62,590 nt of DNA from positions 1 through 62,590 of the forward strand of contig CAKOPG010000010.1 in the NCBI GenBank assembly GCA_934098745.1, given 5' to 3'. The notes under the pieces were generated by a model. The model was not told where the DNA came from and made no database searches. It saw nothing but the letters and a program-made list of their open reading frames with translations. The translations under genes and the position numbers were made by a program. Position 1 is the stretch's first letter; each line of letters starts with the position of its first letter. Below are positions 9,025-16,318 of the stretch, in pieces. This DNA is from an uncultured Bacilli bacterium (GTDB lineage Bacteria > Bacillota_I > Bacilli_A > RF39 > UBA660).

Positions 9025-10219
9025 CTCTACTAAATAATCCCTTCTTCTTATCCTTAATAGCCTTTAAATAAATATCATAAGATTCCCTTACAACACCATC
9101 CCAAGTCTTATATAAATCTACATAAGCATTCTTACATACCTTATCATATAATCTCTTATCATTAATAATCTCTATTATTCTATCAGAATAAGCCCCCACT
9201 GTCTTCTTCGATAAAAATCCATTTATATTATCCACAATCATACTAGCTGTCGCTGTACCTTCCAAAAATAACCCCGGAGTCTCTTGTGATGCTGCCTCTA
9301 TTCTAACAATAGCAGACGTATCATACTCTGATGGAAACAATAACAAATCAGCTCTCTTATAATAACAAGCCAACTCATAACGATCAGTTACCTTTCCACA
9401 CATTATAACATCATTACTAAGTCCTATATCATTTATATGTTCCCTTAACTTATCCTCATCTTGACCATTTCCTACATATAACATCTTAAATTTAAAATGT
9501 GGCTTCTTTTTCTTAACCGCCTGAAGACTATCAGCAATAAATATAATATTCTTTAAAACATTAATTCTTCCAACATATAAAAATACCTTCTCATTCTTCT
9601 TAATATTATATTTCCTATTAATATAATCAATAGCTTTCTTACTATCTTCAATAGGTCTCATATCCGTAGCATTTTCCATTACTATTGGTACTCCCCTATA
9701 TCCATATTCATCTCTAAATATACGAGCCGTTTCCTGATTAACTGCCAAACACTCATCACACTTATTAAACACCTTAATAAGGGTATTATTAAGTTTCGTA
9801 GCTAAATATTCCGACTTAACTGCTCTAATAAAATCCCTCTTAAATTGTGAATGCATCGTTGCAATACAAGGAATATGATGTTTTTTAGCATAATCTAATC
9901 CGGCCATACCAATCGTAAAAGGTGAATGAATATGTACGACATCTAAATTATACTTATCAAGTTCATGTAAGAATTTTCTATCAAGTTTAGGTATTGGCAA
10001 AGAATAATCCAAAAAAGGAACCTTTAATGAATAACATCTAACTACCTGATATGGAAAAACCGTATCATCATATTCTTTCCCCATATATTGTGGTACAAAA
10101 ACAATTACTTTAGCATACTTAGATAATTCTCTAGCATAATTATCAACTACTATCGTAACCCCATCACACATTGGATAAAAAGAATCATTAAATAAACCTA
10201 TTGTTATTTCCTTTTTCAT
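9017..10219 (-). CDS. GT4-family glycosyltransferase
   Basis: Retaining GT-B glycosyltransferase of 400 residues. The N-terminal half opens with IGLFNDSFYPMCDGV, the acceptor-side signature of enzymes that glycosylate membrane lipids, and contains VHIHSPFTIG. The C-terminal nucleotide-sugar half has FLYVGRINVLKN, then PSEYDTSAIVRIEAAS with the EX7E-type region. The family includes diacylglycerol glucosyltransferases and mannosyl/glucosyl transferases; the opening resembles Acholeplasma and Bacilli glycolipid synthases, so a membrane glycolipid role is a reasonable inference, unproven. A good RBS (GGGAG) precedes ATG. It leads a unit with the gene at 8347 and hisS. Confidence 0.85.
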   Translation of the reverse strand: MKKEITIGLFNDSFYPMCDGVTIVVDNYARELSKYAKVIVFVPQYMGKEYDDTVFPYQVVRCYSLKVPFLDYSLPIPKLDRKFLHELDKYNLDVVHIHSPFTIGMAGLDYAKKHHIPCIATMHSQFKRDFIRAVKSEYLATKLNNTLIKVFNKCDECLAVNQETARIFRDEYGYRGVPIVMENATDMRPIEDSKKAIDYINRKYNIKKNEKVFLYVGRINVLKNIIFIADSLQAVKKKKPHFKFKMLYVGNGQDEDKLREHINDIGLSNDVIMCGKVTDRYELACYYKRADLLLFPSEYDTSAIVRIEAASQETPGLFLEGTATASMIVDNINGFLSKKTVGAYSDRIIEIINDKRLYDKVCKNAYVDLYKTWDGVVRESYDIYLKAIKDKKKGLFSRGE

Positions 10220-10271
10220 ATATTACTCCCATCAGTCACACAAATATATTTTAACATATTTTCACAAATAA

Positions 10272-10297
10272 TAAAACTCTAACTTGAAAAGTTAGAG
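10272..10297 (-). terminator. Terminator of the DUF308 gene
   Basis: AACTCTAACTT and AAGTTAGAGTT arms (10275-10297) with a short loop; on the minus strand TTTTATTATTT follows. The stop codon overlaps the stem. Confidence 0.8.
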
Positions 10298-10870
10298 TTA
10301 TTCACTAATAATTGTTAAATGCTTCTTAAAATTCTTCACAATATCATTAATATATTTCTTAAAGAATATCATATCTACCATACCAGATATTGCATACACT
10401 GTCATAAGAGCACCAAACATCATCATAAGTACTTCTGAAGTAACCAATGGATTAATAATAAATATTATTCCACATATCAATGAAATTATTGATAAAATAA
10501 GTAATAATATCCATGGACTATCCTTAACATCTTTTAAAGTTAAAGATAATCTAATTCTTAAAACACTATCCATAATAAACCATATACCAAGTATCATTGG
10601 TAAAATCATCGCAAATGATTGTGGATAAACAAAAATAAGTACTCCAAATAAAATAACCAATATTCCTGCTACTACCGTATCAGTAAGCAAAATATACTTA
10701 TAATTAATCGTAATCAAAAATACTCCCAAAAGAATAAAGATTACTGCTACAGTATATGCCATTATATTTAAAGAAATATCCGGAAATATCATTAAACAAA
10801 TTCCCATAATAGCAAAAAGTATTGCTGTAATTATAGATGATGTAATAAACTTATTAAACTCCTTTAACAC
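10298..10870 (-). CDS. DUF308 (HdeD-like) membrane protein
   Basis: 190-residue integral membrane protein with about six hydrophobic helices arranged as three similar pairs (for example GICLMIFPDISLNIM, LFGVLIFVYPQSFAM, ICGIIFIINPLVTSE). The repeated helix-'(I/V)xP'-helix pattern is typical of the DUF308/HdeD family, linked to acid stress in enterobacteria but of unknown biochemical function in Bacillota. It is a single-gene unit with its own terminator and the RBS GGAGG directly upstream. Confidence 0.82.
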   Translation of the reverse strand: MLKEFNKFITSSIITAILFAIMGICLMIFPDISLNIMAYTVAVIFILLGVFLITINYKYILLTDTVVAGILVILFGVLIFVYPQSFAMILPMILGIWFIMDSVLRIRLSLTLKDVKDSPWILLLILSIISLICGIIFIINPLVTSEVLMMMFGALMTVYAISGMVDMIFFKKYINDIVKNFKKHLTIISE

Positions 10871-11002
10871 CCTTTCACCTCCTTATCTATTTATCTATCT
10901 ATATTTTAACAAATTTTTTTTAACATAACAAGTCTTATTACAAAAAGTGTTGTTTATTATATATATCAACAAAATATGCACAATTTATACCTATATATTC
11001 CT

Positions 11003-11039
11003 AAAAAGTAGGTAAGTTTCACCACCATACTTACCTACT
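11003..11039 (-). terminator. Terminator of the XRE regulator gene
   Basis: Perfect 11-bp arms AGTAGGTAAGT (11007-11017) and ACTTACCTACT (11029-11039); on the minus strand followed by TTTTT. It lies four bases after the stop codon. Confidence 0.88.
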
Positions 11040-11043
11040 GTTA

Positions 11044-11628
11044 TTATTTATCTTCATTTGTTATTTTACAAGAACCATTATGTTCTTTAAAATAGTCTTC
11101 TATATGAGCTATAACTTTATTGGCATTATCATACTCTTCTATATCTATATGATCTACTATCCAGCTATCGCCACCTTCATTTATCACTAGAAAATTTTTA
11201 TTATATTCAACTTCATATAAATATTCATTATCATCTATTACACAACTTACAATAGTCTTACCAACTACTTTATTATCTCTAAAAGATATATTATTTATAT
11301 TAAAGATAATAACTATAATTATCATCGCCAGAACAAAAACTATCAAAGAAATACCCAGTACTTTTAATAACTTAATTATAATACCTGCTAATCTTTCCGT
11401 ATTACTAACCTTTTCTACTAAAACATTATTAATATCATTATCAGTAAGTTCATCCAAACTAACACCAAATACTTTTGATAACATCTTTGCCTGATTAATA
11501 TCCGGTGTTGTTTCCGCTAATTCCCATTTTGAGATAGTCTGTCTCGTTACCCCTATCTTTTCAGCAAGTTCTTCTTGAGTAATATTCTTTTTCTTTCTTA
11601 AACTCACAATTTTATTTCCTAAATTCAT
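11044..11628 (-). CDS. XRE-family regulator with C-terminal membrane anchor
   Basis: An N-terminal XRE helix-turn-helix (about residues 3-60, with KNITQEELAEKIGVTRQTISKWE) is followed by one membrane helix near residue 90 and a small extracytoplasmic domain. The start at 11628 is preferred over one eight codons upstream because AAAGGAG lies five bases before it. Membrane-tethered XRE proteins of this type often regulate adjacent envelope genes. Here the upstream neighbour on the same strand is a lipoprotein; a 90-base gap separates them, so cotranscription is likely but not certain. Confidence 0.85.
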   Translation of the reverse strand: MNLGNKIVSLRKKKNITQEELAEKIGVTRQTISKWELAETTPDINQAKMLSKVFGVSLDELTDNDINNVLVEKVSNTERLAGIIIKLLKVLGISLIVFVLAMIIIVIIFNINNISFRDNKVVGKTIVSCVIDDNEYLYEVEYNKNFLVINEGGDSWIVDHIDIEEYDNANKVIAHIEDYFKEHNGSCKITNEDK

Positions 11629-11717
11629 AATTTCTCCTTTCACAAAGAGCATATCATTTTAGTTAGTTAATCTCTACCAATATTCTATGGAACTTACGCC
11701 CTTATTCTTAACATTTA

Positions 11718-12368
11718 TCATCTATCAAGCAATGTTTTAGCATACAAATCATATTCACTAAAACCCTCAGAATTACTCATTAAATATTCTTTATATTTCT
11801 CTACAAAATCATCACCTGATACAAAAGCATATTGAAAACTCTTATTTATTTCTGTACATAATAAAGCCTCAACATAACCCTTTAATCCCTTTGAAGTATC
11901 CCCTGCAAATAAATCTCTAATAGCATATTCAAAAGTTTCCTCAGGATAACTTAGTAGTTCATCATATTCCTTCTGACCTACTTTAATATAATCATACGGA
12001 TTAGAAGATGAACCATAATTATTTACTATTTTATCTATCTTCTCATTAATATTAGCTGATGATACTCTCACATGTTCTCCCTGTTCAAATCTTATATATT
12101 TAGAATTTACAACATTTTCTCTAAACCATTCTTGCTCTTTTTCACTATTATCAACTAATCCTACCACCACGACCATTTTTTCCACATCGACATAATTATA
12201 ACTATAGTTATCATATTCAATTACTCCATTTGTCTGAAAATATTCTATTATCTTATCATTAACCCTATTTAATTCATCCATACTAACCATTACTTCTTCC
12301 TTCTTACCACAACCACATGTACTTAGTACAAATCCCCCTAAAAGCATAAATATTATTATTTTCTTCAT
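11718..12368 (-). CDS. Lipoprotein of unknown function
   Basis: The start at 12368 follows GAGGAG with a seven-base spacer. The protein begins MKKIIIFMLLGGFVLSTCGC: a lipoprotein signal with a Cys-rich lipobox (LSTC or TCGC), so it should be lipidated and face outside. The mature part of about 195 residues is acidic with no recognised domain; a helix YDYIKVGQKEYDELLSYPE and a C-terminal SEYDLYAKTLL segment are visible. It lies between an XRE regulator and a small DUF7662-like gene, all on the same strand. Confidence 0.72.
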   Translation of the reverse strand: MKKIIIFMLLGGFVLSTCGCGKKEEVMVSMDELNRVNDKIIEYFQTNGVIEYDNYSYNYVDVEKMVVVVGLVDNSEKEQEWFRENVVNSKYIRFEQGEHVRVSSANINEKIDKIVNNYGSSSNPYDYIKVGQKEYDELLSYPEETFEYAIRDLFAGDTSKGLKGYVEALLCTEINKSFQYAFVSGDDFVEKYKEYLMSNSEGFSEYDLYAKTLLDR

Positions 12369-12384
12369 TATAAATCTCCTCATC

Positions 12385-12588
12385 TTATATTTTATTAAAT
12401 ATTATTATTTCTTTTTTCATTGATATTTTACTAACCTCATAGCCATATTCTGCTAACTCTTTTTTATAAGTTAAAAATGAATGATCTATCTTAAAACCCA
12501 ATATCTCACTAATTTCATTATAGGTTAACTCATAACTTTCTCTATCATTTTCTTTTAAATATTTCCATAATGGTTCATATTTACTCAT
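12385..12588 (-). CDS. Small DUF7662-like protein
   Basis: A 67-residue protein beginning MSKYEPLWKYLKEND. The opening PLWKYL, then LTYNEISEILGF and a final beta-type segment (KISMKKEIIIF) resemble small DUF7662-type proteins, judged from memory. The frame is open to 12720, but the preferred start follows AAGGTAG; the upstream part looks like non-coding sequence and contains the copy of the tRNA 3' flank described separately. The function is unknown. It is followed closely by the lipoprotein gene. Confidence 0.6.
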   Translation of the reverse strand: MSKYEPLWKYLKENDRESYELTYNEISEILGFKIDHSFLTYKKELAEYGYEVSKISMKKEIIIFNKI

Positions 12589-12664
12589 TTTTTCTACCTT
12601 CTTCATACAATATAAGTCTAGCATATATAAAATAATAAGTAAATATAAATCAATAAATACTAAA

Positions 12665-12687
12665 ACTCGAGTATCAATCAATTTGGT
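12665..12687. repeat. Copy of tRNA-Thr 3' flank (candidate att site)
   Basis: The sequence TCGAG-TATCAATCAAT-n-TGGTG matches the 3' end and flank of tRNA-Thr at 13855-13877 with one substitution and one indel. Direct repeats of a tRNA 3' end are the usual trace of site-specific integration, although decay of a duplicated tRNA is an alternative. Confidence 0.45.
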
Positions 12688-12729
12688 GTCCTTTTTGATG
12701 AGGTAACAATAATTATCCATTTTTTTAAG

Positions 12730-12885
12730 TTAATCTGACAATTCAAGATATATTCGAACAGAAAACAATTCATCGGAATTTTTTACTGCCATCTCACTAA
12801 CTTGACTTGATTGAATTACTGTAAATGAACCAATATGTTTCGCATTAACACTAACTCTTAAAAAAACAACATCATTAATATTCAC
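12730..12885 (-). pseudogene. Short orphan reading frame, possible gene remnant
   Basis: A 51-codon frame from a GTG at 12885 encodes a sequence ending VRIYLELSD. It has strong strand alternation in its hydrophobicity, like the end of a beta-rich protein. No convincing ribosome binding site precedes the GTG, and a stop codon lies just upstream in frame. I do not recognise it. It lies inside the island between the two tRNA-Thr flank copies and may be the 3' remnant of a larger gene. Confidence 0.3.
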
Positions 12886-13011
12886 TGCTTACAGCATGCT
12901 TGCCTAATAAAAATATACCATCTTTTCCTTATTTTTTCCTTTTCTTTAATTTAGTTGATAATTAACATCCTTTTAAATTAACAACTTAGATCACGTTTTT
13001 TTGATTAAATA
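12886..13011. other. Non-coding AT-rich spacer
   Basis: T-rich sequence between the orphan frame and the promoter at 13012. I see no gene, RNA motif or repeat in it. Confidence 0.4.
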
Positions 13012-13040
13012 TTAACAAAATAACAGATTAATATTACAAT
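13012..13040 (+). promoter_or_regulatory. Promoter of the CheD-like gene
   Basis: TTAACA (13012-13017), 17-base spacer, TACAAT (13035-13040), about 40 bases upstream of the ATG with GAGGT as ribosome binding site. Confidence 0.65.
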
Positions 13041-13081
13041 AAAAATAGATATAAAGTATTATATGGAAGTGAGGTAATGTA

Positions 13082-13504
13082 ATGAAAGATTATATTAATA
13101 GTAAAAATCAATTCAGTATTAATCAACAAATTTTATCTATGTTAGATGAAATAGCAAGCCATATTACTACGGCTGAAATGAATGAATTTGTAATATCTGA
13201 TAGTAATAAGAATATAATAGGAACTATTGGACTAGCGGTTTGCGATGGCATAATCTTTTATGACAGAAAAAATAAATGGGGAATTGTCGGACATGCCGCT
13301 GGTGATAAAAAAATATCATTACTTACAGATATGTTAAAAGAATTGCCAAACGACAAAGAGCTTGGCATAGAATATGCAATAATTACTGGATATGATAATA
13401 TTAAAAATGGCAATTACACCGACACAAATATAATGTTAGAATATTTAAAAAATAATTGTCCTAAAAATATTAAATTAATAGAGTCTGTAAATAAATTTGT
13501 GTAA
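13082..13504 (+). CDS. CheD-like (deamidase-fold) protein
   Basis: A 140-residue soluble protein. Its core, TIGLAVCDGIIFYD followed by GIVGHAAGD, matches the layout of CheD chemoreceptor glutamine deamidases: GLGSC...YD...(G)GxxH, with exactly 16 residues between the catalytic Cys (C54) and His (H71). CheD enzymes belong to the same fold as CNF1-type toxin deamidases. No chemotaxis or flagellar gene is in the window, so a different substrate is likely if it is active. It is one of few plus-strand genes in this stretch and has its own promoter. Its last codons form one arm of a 31-bp inverted repeat. The assignment rests on the motif only; a weakly related family of the same fold is possible. 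Confidence 0.55.
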   Translation: MKDYINSKNQFSINQQILSMLDEIASHITTAEMNEFVISDSNKNIIGTIGLAVCDGIIFYDRKNKWGIVGHAAGDKKISLLTDMLKELPNDKELGIEYAIITGYDNIKNGNYTDTNIMLEYLKNNCPKNIKLIESVNKFV

Positions 13505-13577
13505 ATAAAAAAGTCTTTCCATGATAAAATAAAAGAAATGAAGAGATTTTTATTTACACAAATTTATTTACAGACTC
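13481..13577. repeat. 31-bp perfect inverted repeat at the 3' end of the CheD-like gene
   Basis: The arm at 13481-13511 (starting GAGTCTGTAAATAAA) and its exact reverse complement at 13547-13577 are separated by 35 bases. The left arm contains the last eight codons and stop of the gene. A competing pairing, AAAAAAGTCT (13507-13516) with AGACTTTTTT (13582-13591), would end in a U-run and act as a terminator. Both could not form at once. Confidence 0.85.
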
Positions 13578-13597
13578 CAATAGACTTTTTTTTAAAA

Positions 13598-13750
13598 GGA
13601 TTTTATGTATTCTTTATTTAGTCGTGCCAGAAAAATATCTGACATGGCTTTTCTTTTGTTCTTAAATTGTATATTGAATTGGTAATCTGTCTACTTCAAG
13701 TGGTTTCATATTGTTTCACCTCAGTAAAGTTCTATCACATTTCGTATTAA
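13598..13750. other. Intergenic remnant with a 15-codon minus-strand frame
   Basis: On the minus strand GAGGTG precedes an ATG at 13709 that opens only 15 codons (MKPLEVDRLPIQYTI) before TAA. After that stop, short frames continue without a clear gene, and a stem (CCAGA/TCTG near 13627-13645) follows. This looks like a decayed coding segment rather than a functional gene. Confidence 0.3.
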
Positions 13751-13757
13751 AAGTAAA

Positions 13758-13833
13758 TAAAAATGCACAGTATTTTTAATATATTGTGCATTTTTACATT
13801 TTTTAGACAATTTTTGCACAGTCATAGTGCATT
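13758..13833. terminator. Two stacked hairpins between island and tRNA-Thr
   Basis: AAAATGCACA/TGTGCATTTT arms (about 13761-13796) form a bidirectional terminator-like hairpin with flanking A and T runs. A second small hairpin TGCAC/GTGCA follows (about 13815-13831). They would stop transcription of the tRNA-Thr unit and of the island. Confidence 0.55.
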
Positions 13834-13854
13834 TTAGTTATAAACTCAAAAAGT

Positions 13855-13877
13855 TCGAGTTATCAATCAATCTGGTG
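13855..13877. repeat. tRNA-Thr 3' end copy (partner of 12665-12687)
   Basis: Sequence TTCGAGTTATCAATCAAT followed by C and TGGTG, which includes the CCA and discriminator end of tRNA-Thr on the minus strand. It is the second member of the candidate att pair. Confidence 0.45.
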
Positions 13878-13948
13878 CTGAAAGCAGGAATTGAACCCGC
13901 AACCTACTGATTACGATTCAGTTGCTCTACCAATTGAGCTATTTCAGC
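13873..13948 (-). tRNA. tRNA-Thr (anticodon CGU)
   Basis: A complete cloverleaf reads on the minus strand: acceptor GCTGAAA/TTTCAGC, D-stem GCTC/GAGC, anticodon stem ACTGA/TCAGT with the loop ATCGTAA, 5-base variable loop, T-stem GCGGG/CCTGC with TTCAATT loop, discriminator A and an encoded CCA. The anticodon CGT decodes ACG (Thr). It starts only 11 bases after the xseB stop codon, so it is probably cotranscribed with nusB-xseA-xseB. Confidence 0.93.
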
Positions 13949-13959
13949 ATGAAAGAGAA

Positions 13960-14184
13960 TTATTCCTCTATTTTAAATTCAGCTAATTCTCCATTTTCTT
14001 TTAATATCTTATTTACTTTCTCCGTAGCACTATTTAATTTATCAGAACATTCCTTAGCTAATTTCATTGCTTTCGTATACTTATCAATTGCTGCATCCAA
14101 ATTAACCTCTCCTGCTTCTAATTCTTTAACTATTGCTTCTAATTCCTTAATTTTATCTTCAAAATTACTTGCCTTCTCCATCAT
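13960..14184 (-). CDS. xseB: Exodeoxyribonuclease VII small subunit
   Basis: 74-residue helical protein, the normal size for XseB. The family signature FEDKIKELEAIVKELEAGEVNLD is followed by a helix with YTKAMKLAKECSDKL. Several copies coat the large subunit XseA and are needed for single-strand exonuclease activity. Its start overlaps the end of xseA by about 20 bases, indicating translational coupling. Confidence 0.95.
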   Translation of the reverse strand: MMEKASNFEDKIKELEAIVKELEAGEVNLDAAIDKYTKAMKLAKECSDKLNSATEKVNKILKENGELAEFKIEE

Positions 14185-15442
14185 ACACCTCTACTACTTT
14201 AGCATTTATAAATCCATCTTTAACACTTATATCTATTATATCATCTTTCTTAACTTTTGCAATATTTGAAATAACCTTCTCATCTTTTCTTACTATTGCA
14301 TATCCTCTCTTTATCGTATTAAGTGGATTCATTACTTCTATTTTTTCTATTAAATTAGTTAAAGTCTGTTTCTTATATTTATACATTACCTCTGGATTTG
14401 CTAAAATATAACTACTCATTACTTTATCATAACGAAGTCTATTATTATAAATAATTCTATTTATTTCTTTATTAACCTTCTCTATTAAAAAATCTAAATT
14501 TTGTTCTTTTATTTCATACATTGCCGTTGGTTTTTTCAAAACATAACTATTAACTAAACTTGTCAAACTTTGTTTTCTCGTATCTATATAACCATTAATA
14601 CTAATTGTACTACGTGATATAGCATTTTCTAAATAAGTCTTTATTGTCTCCATATTAGGAACCGCTAATTCTGCCGCCGCCGTTGGTGTTGGCGCTCTTA
14701 AATCAGCTACAAAATCAGCAATTGTAAAGTCTATTTCATGACCTACCGCACTAATTACTGGTACTTTTGATTCATATATTGCTCTAGCGACAATTTCTTC
14801 ATTAAAAGGCCATAAGTCCTCTATAGAGCCCCCACCTCTTCCGACGATTAACGTATCTATATCATACGTATTAGCAATCTCTATATTCTTAACAATATCT
14901 GCTGCTGCTTCCACTCCTTGTACTAATGAAGGGAATAAAATTGTCTCACATATCGGAAATCTTCTCTTAATAGTAGTCAAAATATCTCTAATTGCCGCCC
15001 CAGTACTAGCCGTAACTATTCCTATTCTTCTGGGTGCTTTTGGAATAGGTTTCTTCTTTTCTTTATCAAACAAACCCTCCATAGCTAACTTCTTCTTTAG
15101 TTTTTCAAACTCTATATATAAATTACCTAACCCATCTTGTTCCATTTCATTTACATATATCTGATAAGCTCCTGTAGCCGGATATACTGAAATTTTTCCC
15201 TTAACCAAGACCTTCATCCCATCTTCAGGATTAAATTTCAAAGAACTAGCCTGATAAGAAAACATTACTGCACTAATACGACTTGTTTCATCTTTTAAAG
15301 TAAAATAATAATGCCCTCTCGTATGAGCCTTAAAATTAGATATTTCACCCTTTAAATATACTTCTTGTAAATGTGTATCATTATCAAATAAACTCTTTAA
15401 ATAATTATTTAATTGTCCAATAGTAATATAATTATTAGTCAT
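14165..15442 (-). CDS. xseA: Exodeoxyribonuclease VII large subunit
   Basis: Large subunit (425 residues) of the enzyme that degrades single-stranded DNA from both ends to oligonucleotides. An N-terminal OB-fold (about 1-100, with KGEISNFKAHTRGHYYFTLKD) binds DNA. The catalytic region contains VGRGGGSIEDLWPFN and SAVGHEIDFTI, and a long helical C-terminal part binds XseB. It overlaps nusB upstream by eight bases and xseB downstream, forming nusB-xseA-xseB as in many Bacillota. Confidence 0.97.
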   Translation of the reverse strand: MTNNYITIGQLNNYLKSLFDNDTHLQEVYLKGEISNFKAHTRGHYYFTLKDETSRISAVMFSYQASSLKFNPEDGMKVLVKGKISVYPATGAYQIYVNEMEQDGLGNLYIEFEKLKKKLAMEGLFDKEKKKPIPKAPRRIGIVTASTGAAIRDILTTIKRRFPICETILFPSLVQGVEAAADIVKNIEIANTYDIDTLIVGRGGGSIEDLWPFNEEIVARAIYESKVPVISAVGHEIDFTIADFVADLRAPTPTAAAELAVPNMETIKTYLENAISRSTISINGYIDTRKQSLTSLVNSYVLKKPTAMYEIKEQNLDFLIEKVNKEINRIIYNNRLRYDKVMSSYILANPEVMYKYKKQTLTNLIEKIEVMNPLNTIKRGYAIVRKDEKVISNIAKVKKDDIIDISVKDGFINAKVVEVYDGEGK

Positions 15443-15839
15443 TTTTCTCCTTATTATGATATACCTTATCTAATACCCCATTAATCATCTTACATACCTT
15501 ATCATCTGAATACTCCTTACTAAGTTCTACTGCTTCATCTATACAAGTTACATCTGGAGTATTTGTCTTAATAATTTCATATATTCCCATTCGAAGTATT
15601 GCTTGATCAGTATATCCAAGTCTAGATATATCCCAATTCTCTAAATATTCATTAGCTATCTTATCTATCTCATCAATATTCTCTAAAACACCAGTAACAA
15701 TATCCTTAATAAACTTATTTTCTTCATCTAATTGTGAATTAATAATATCATCAATATCATATGAAATATTATTATTTTTATAAAGAAATGCTTGATACAT
15801 TATTGTCATTGCCTTATATCTTTGTTCATGTCTTGTCAT
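15435..15839 (-). CDS. nusB: Transcription antitermination factor NusB
   Basis: All-helical RNA-binding protein that joins NusE/S10 at boxA to support rRNA antitermination. The protein starts MTRHEQRYKAMTIMYQAF at 15839, preceded by AGGTG, giving 134 residues. The conserved second half includes RLGYTDQAILRMGIYEI and AVELSKEYSDDK, then the C-terminal GVLDK. It is the first gene of nusB-xseA-xseB. Confidence 0.95.
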   Translation of the reverse strand: MTRHEQRYKAMTIMYQAFLYKNNNISYDIDDIINSQLDEENKFIKDIVTGVLENIDEIDKIANEYLENWDISRLGYTDQAILRMGIYEIIKTNTPDVTCIDEAVELSKEYSDDKVCKMINGVLDKVYHNKEKND

Positions 15840-15889
15840 CAATATCACCTGTCCTTAATAATAATAACACAAAATTAACTCTTTGTAAT

Positions 15890-15928
15890 TAAAAAAGATA
15901 AATTTATTAAATTTTTTATAAATTTATC
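15890..15928 (-). terminator. Terminator after the pseudopilin gene
   Basis: Perfect 11-bp arms GATAAATTTAT (15897-15907) and ATAAATTTATC (15918-15928); on the minus strand the stem is followed by TTTTTTAATT. It separates galE-pilin from nusB. Confidence 0.75.
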
Positions 15929-15970
15929 CTTTATATATATCTTTTTATTGTTTCTTACTAGTTAAAAATA

Positions 15971-16318
15971 TTATTCACAACTAGATACATACTCTATCTT
16001 TGTAATTGTATAATTCTTATTTCTTTCTAATTTAACATTCTTATTAAGAAGTTCTGTATCATTAGTATTAGCCAAATACCCCATAGATACTAAAGTATTA
16101 ACCTTTACACAAGATATTCCTTCACTATTAAAGTCCCCCCCATTTTCTAAAGCATATGCTCTTGCTGCTTCAAATACTTCACTATCATTAATAGCTCTAA
16201 ATTGGGTTAAAGAAGTCGATACTGTATTCTTTGAAGCTTGTAATCCCAATAACAAAACAATTCCTAATAATGCTACACATCCAAGCATTTCGATTAAAGT
16301 AAATCCTCGTCTATTCAT
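15971..16318 (-). CDS. Type IV pseudopilin-like protein
   Basis: 115 residues starting at 16318 (MNRRGFTLIEML), preceded by GGAGAT. The prepilin signature is complete: basic leader, Gly before Phe-Thr-Leu-Ile-Glu with Glu at mature position 5, and a 20-residue hydrophobic helix. A prepilin peptidase would cut after RRG. The globular part is short and contains two cysteines. The start overlaps the end of galE by eight bases. It belongs with the pseudopilin at 35223 and the ATPase at 57393 as scattered parts of a type IV pilus or Com-type pseudopilus; the peptidase and inner-membrane platform are not in the window. Confidence 0.85.
   Translation of the reverse strand: MNRRGFTLIEMLGCVALLGIVLLLGLQASKNTVSTSLTQFRAINDSEVFEAARAYALENGGDFNSEGISCVKVNTLVSMGYLANTNDTELLNKNVKLERNKNYTITKIEYVSSCE

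Noticed and set aside
12589..12720. N-terminal extension of the DUF7662-like protein
   Set aside because: No RBS at the upstream ATG, composition unlike the family, and the sequence includes a copy of the tRNA-Thr flank.
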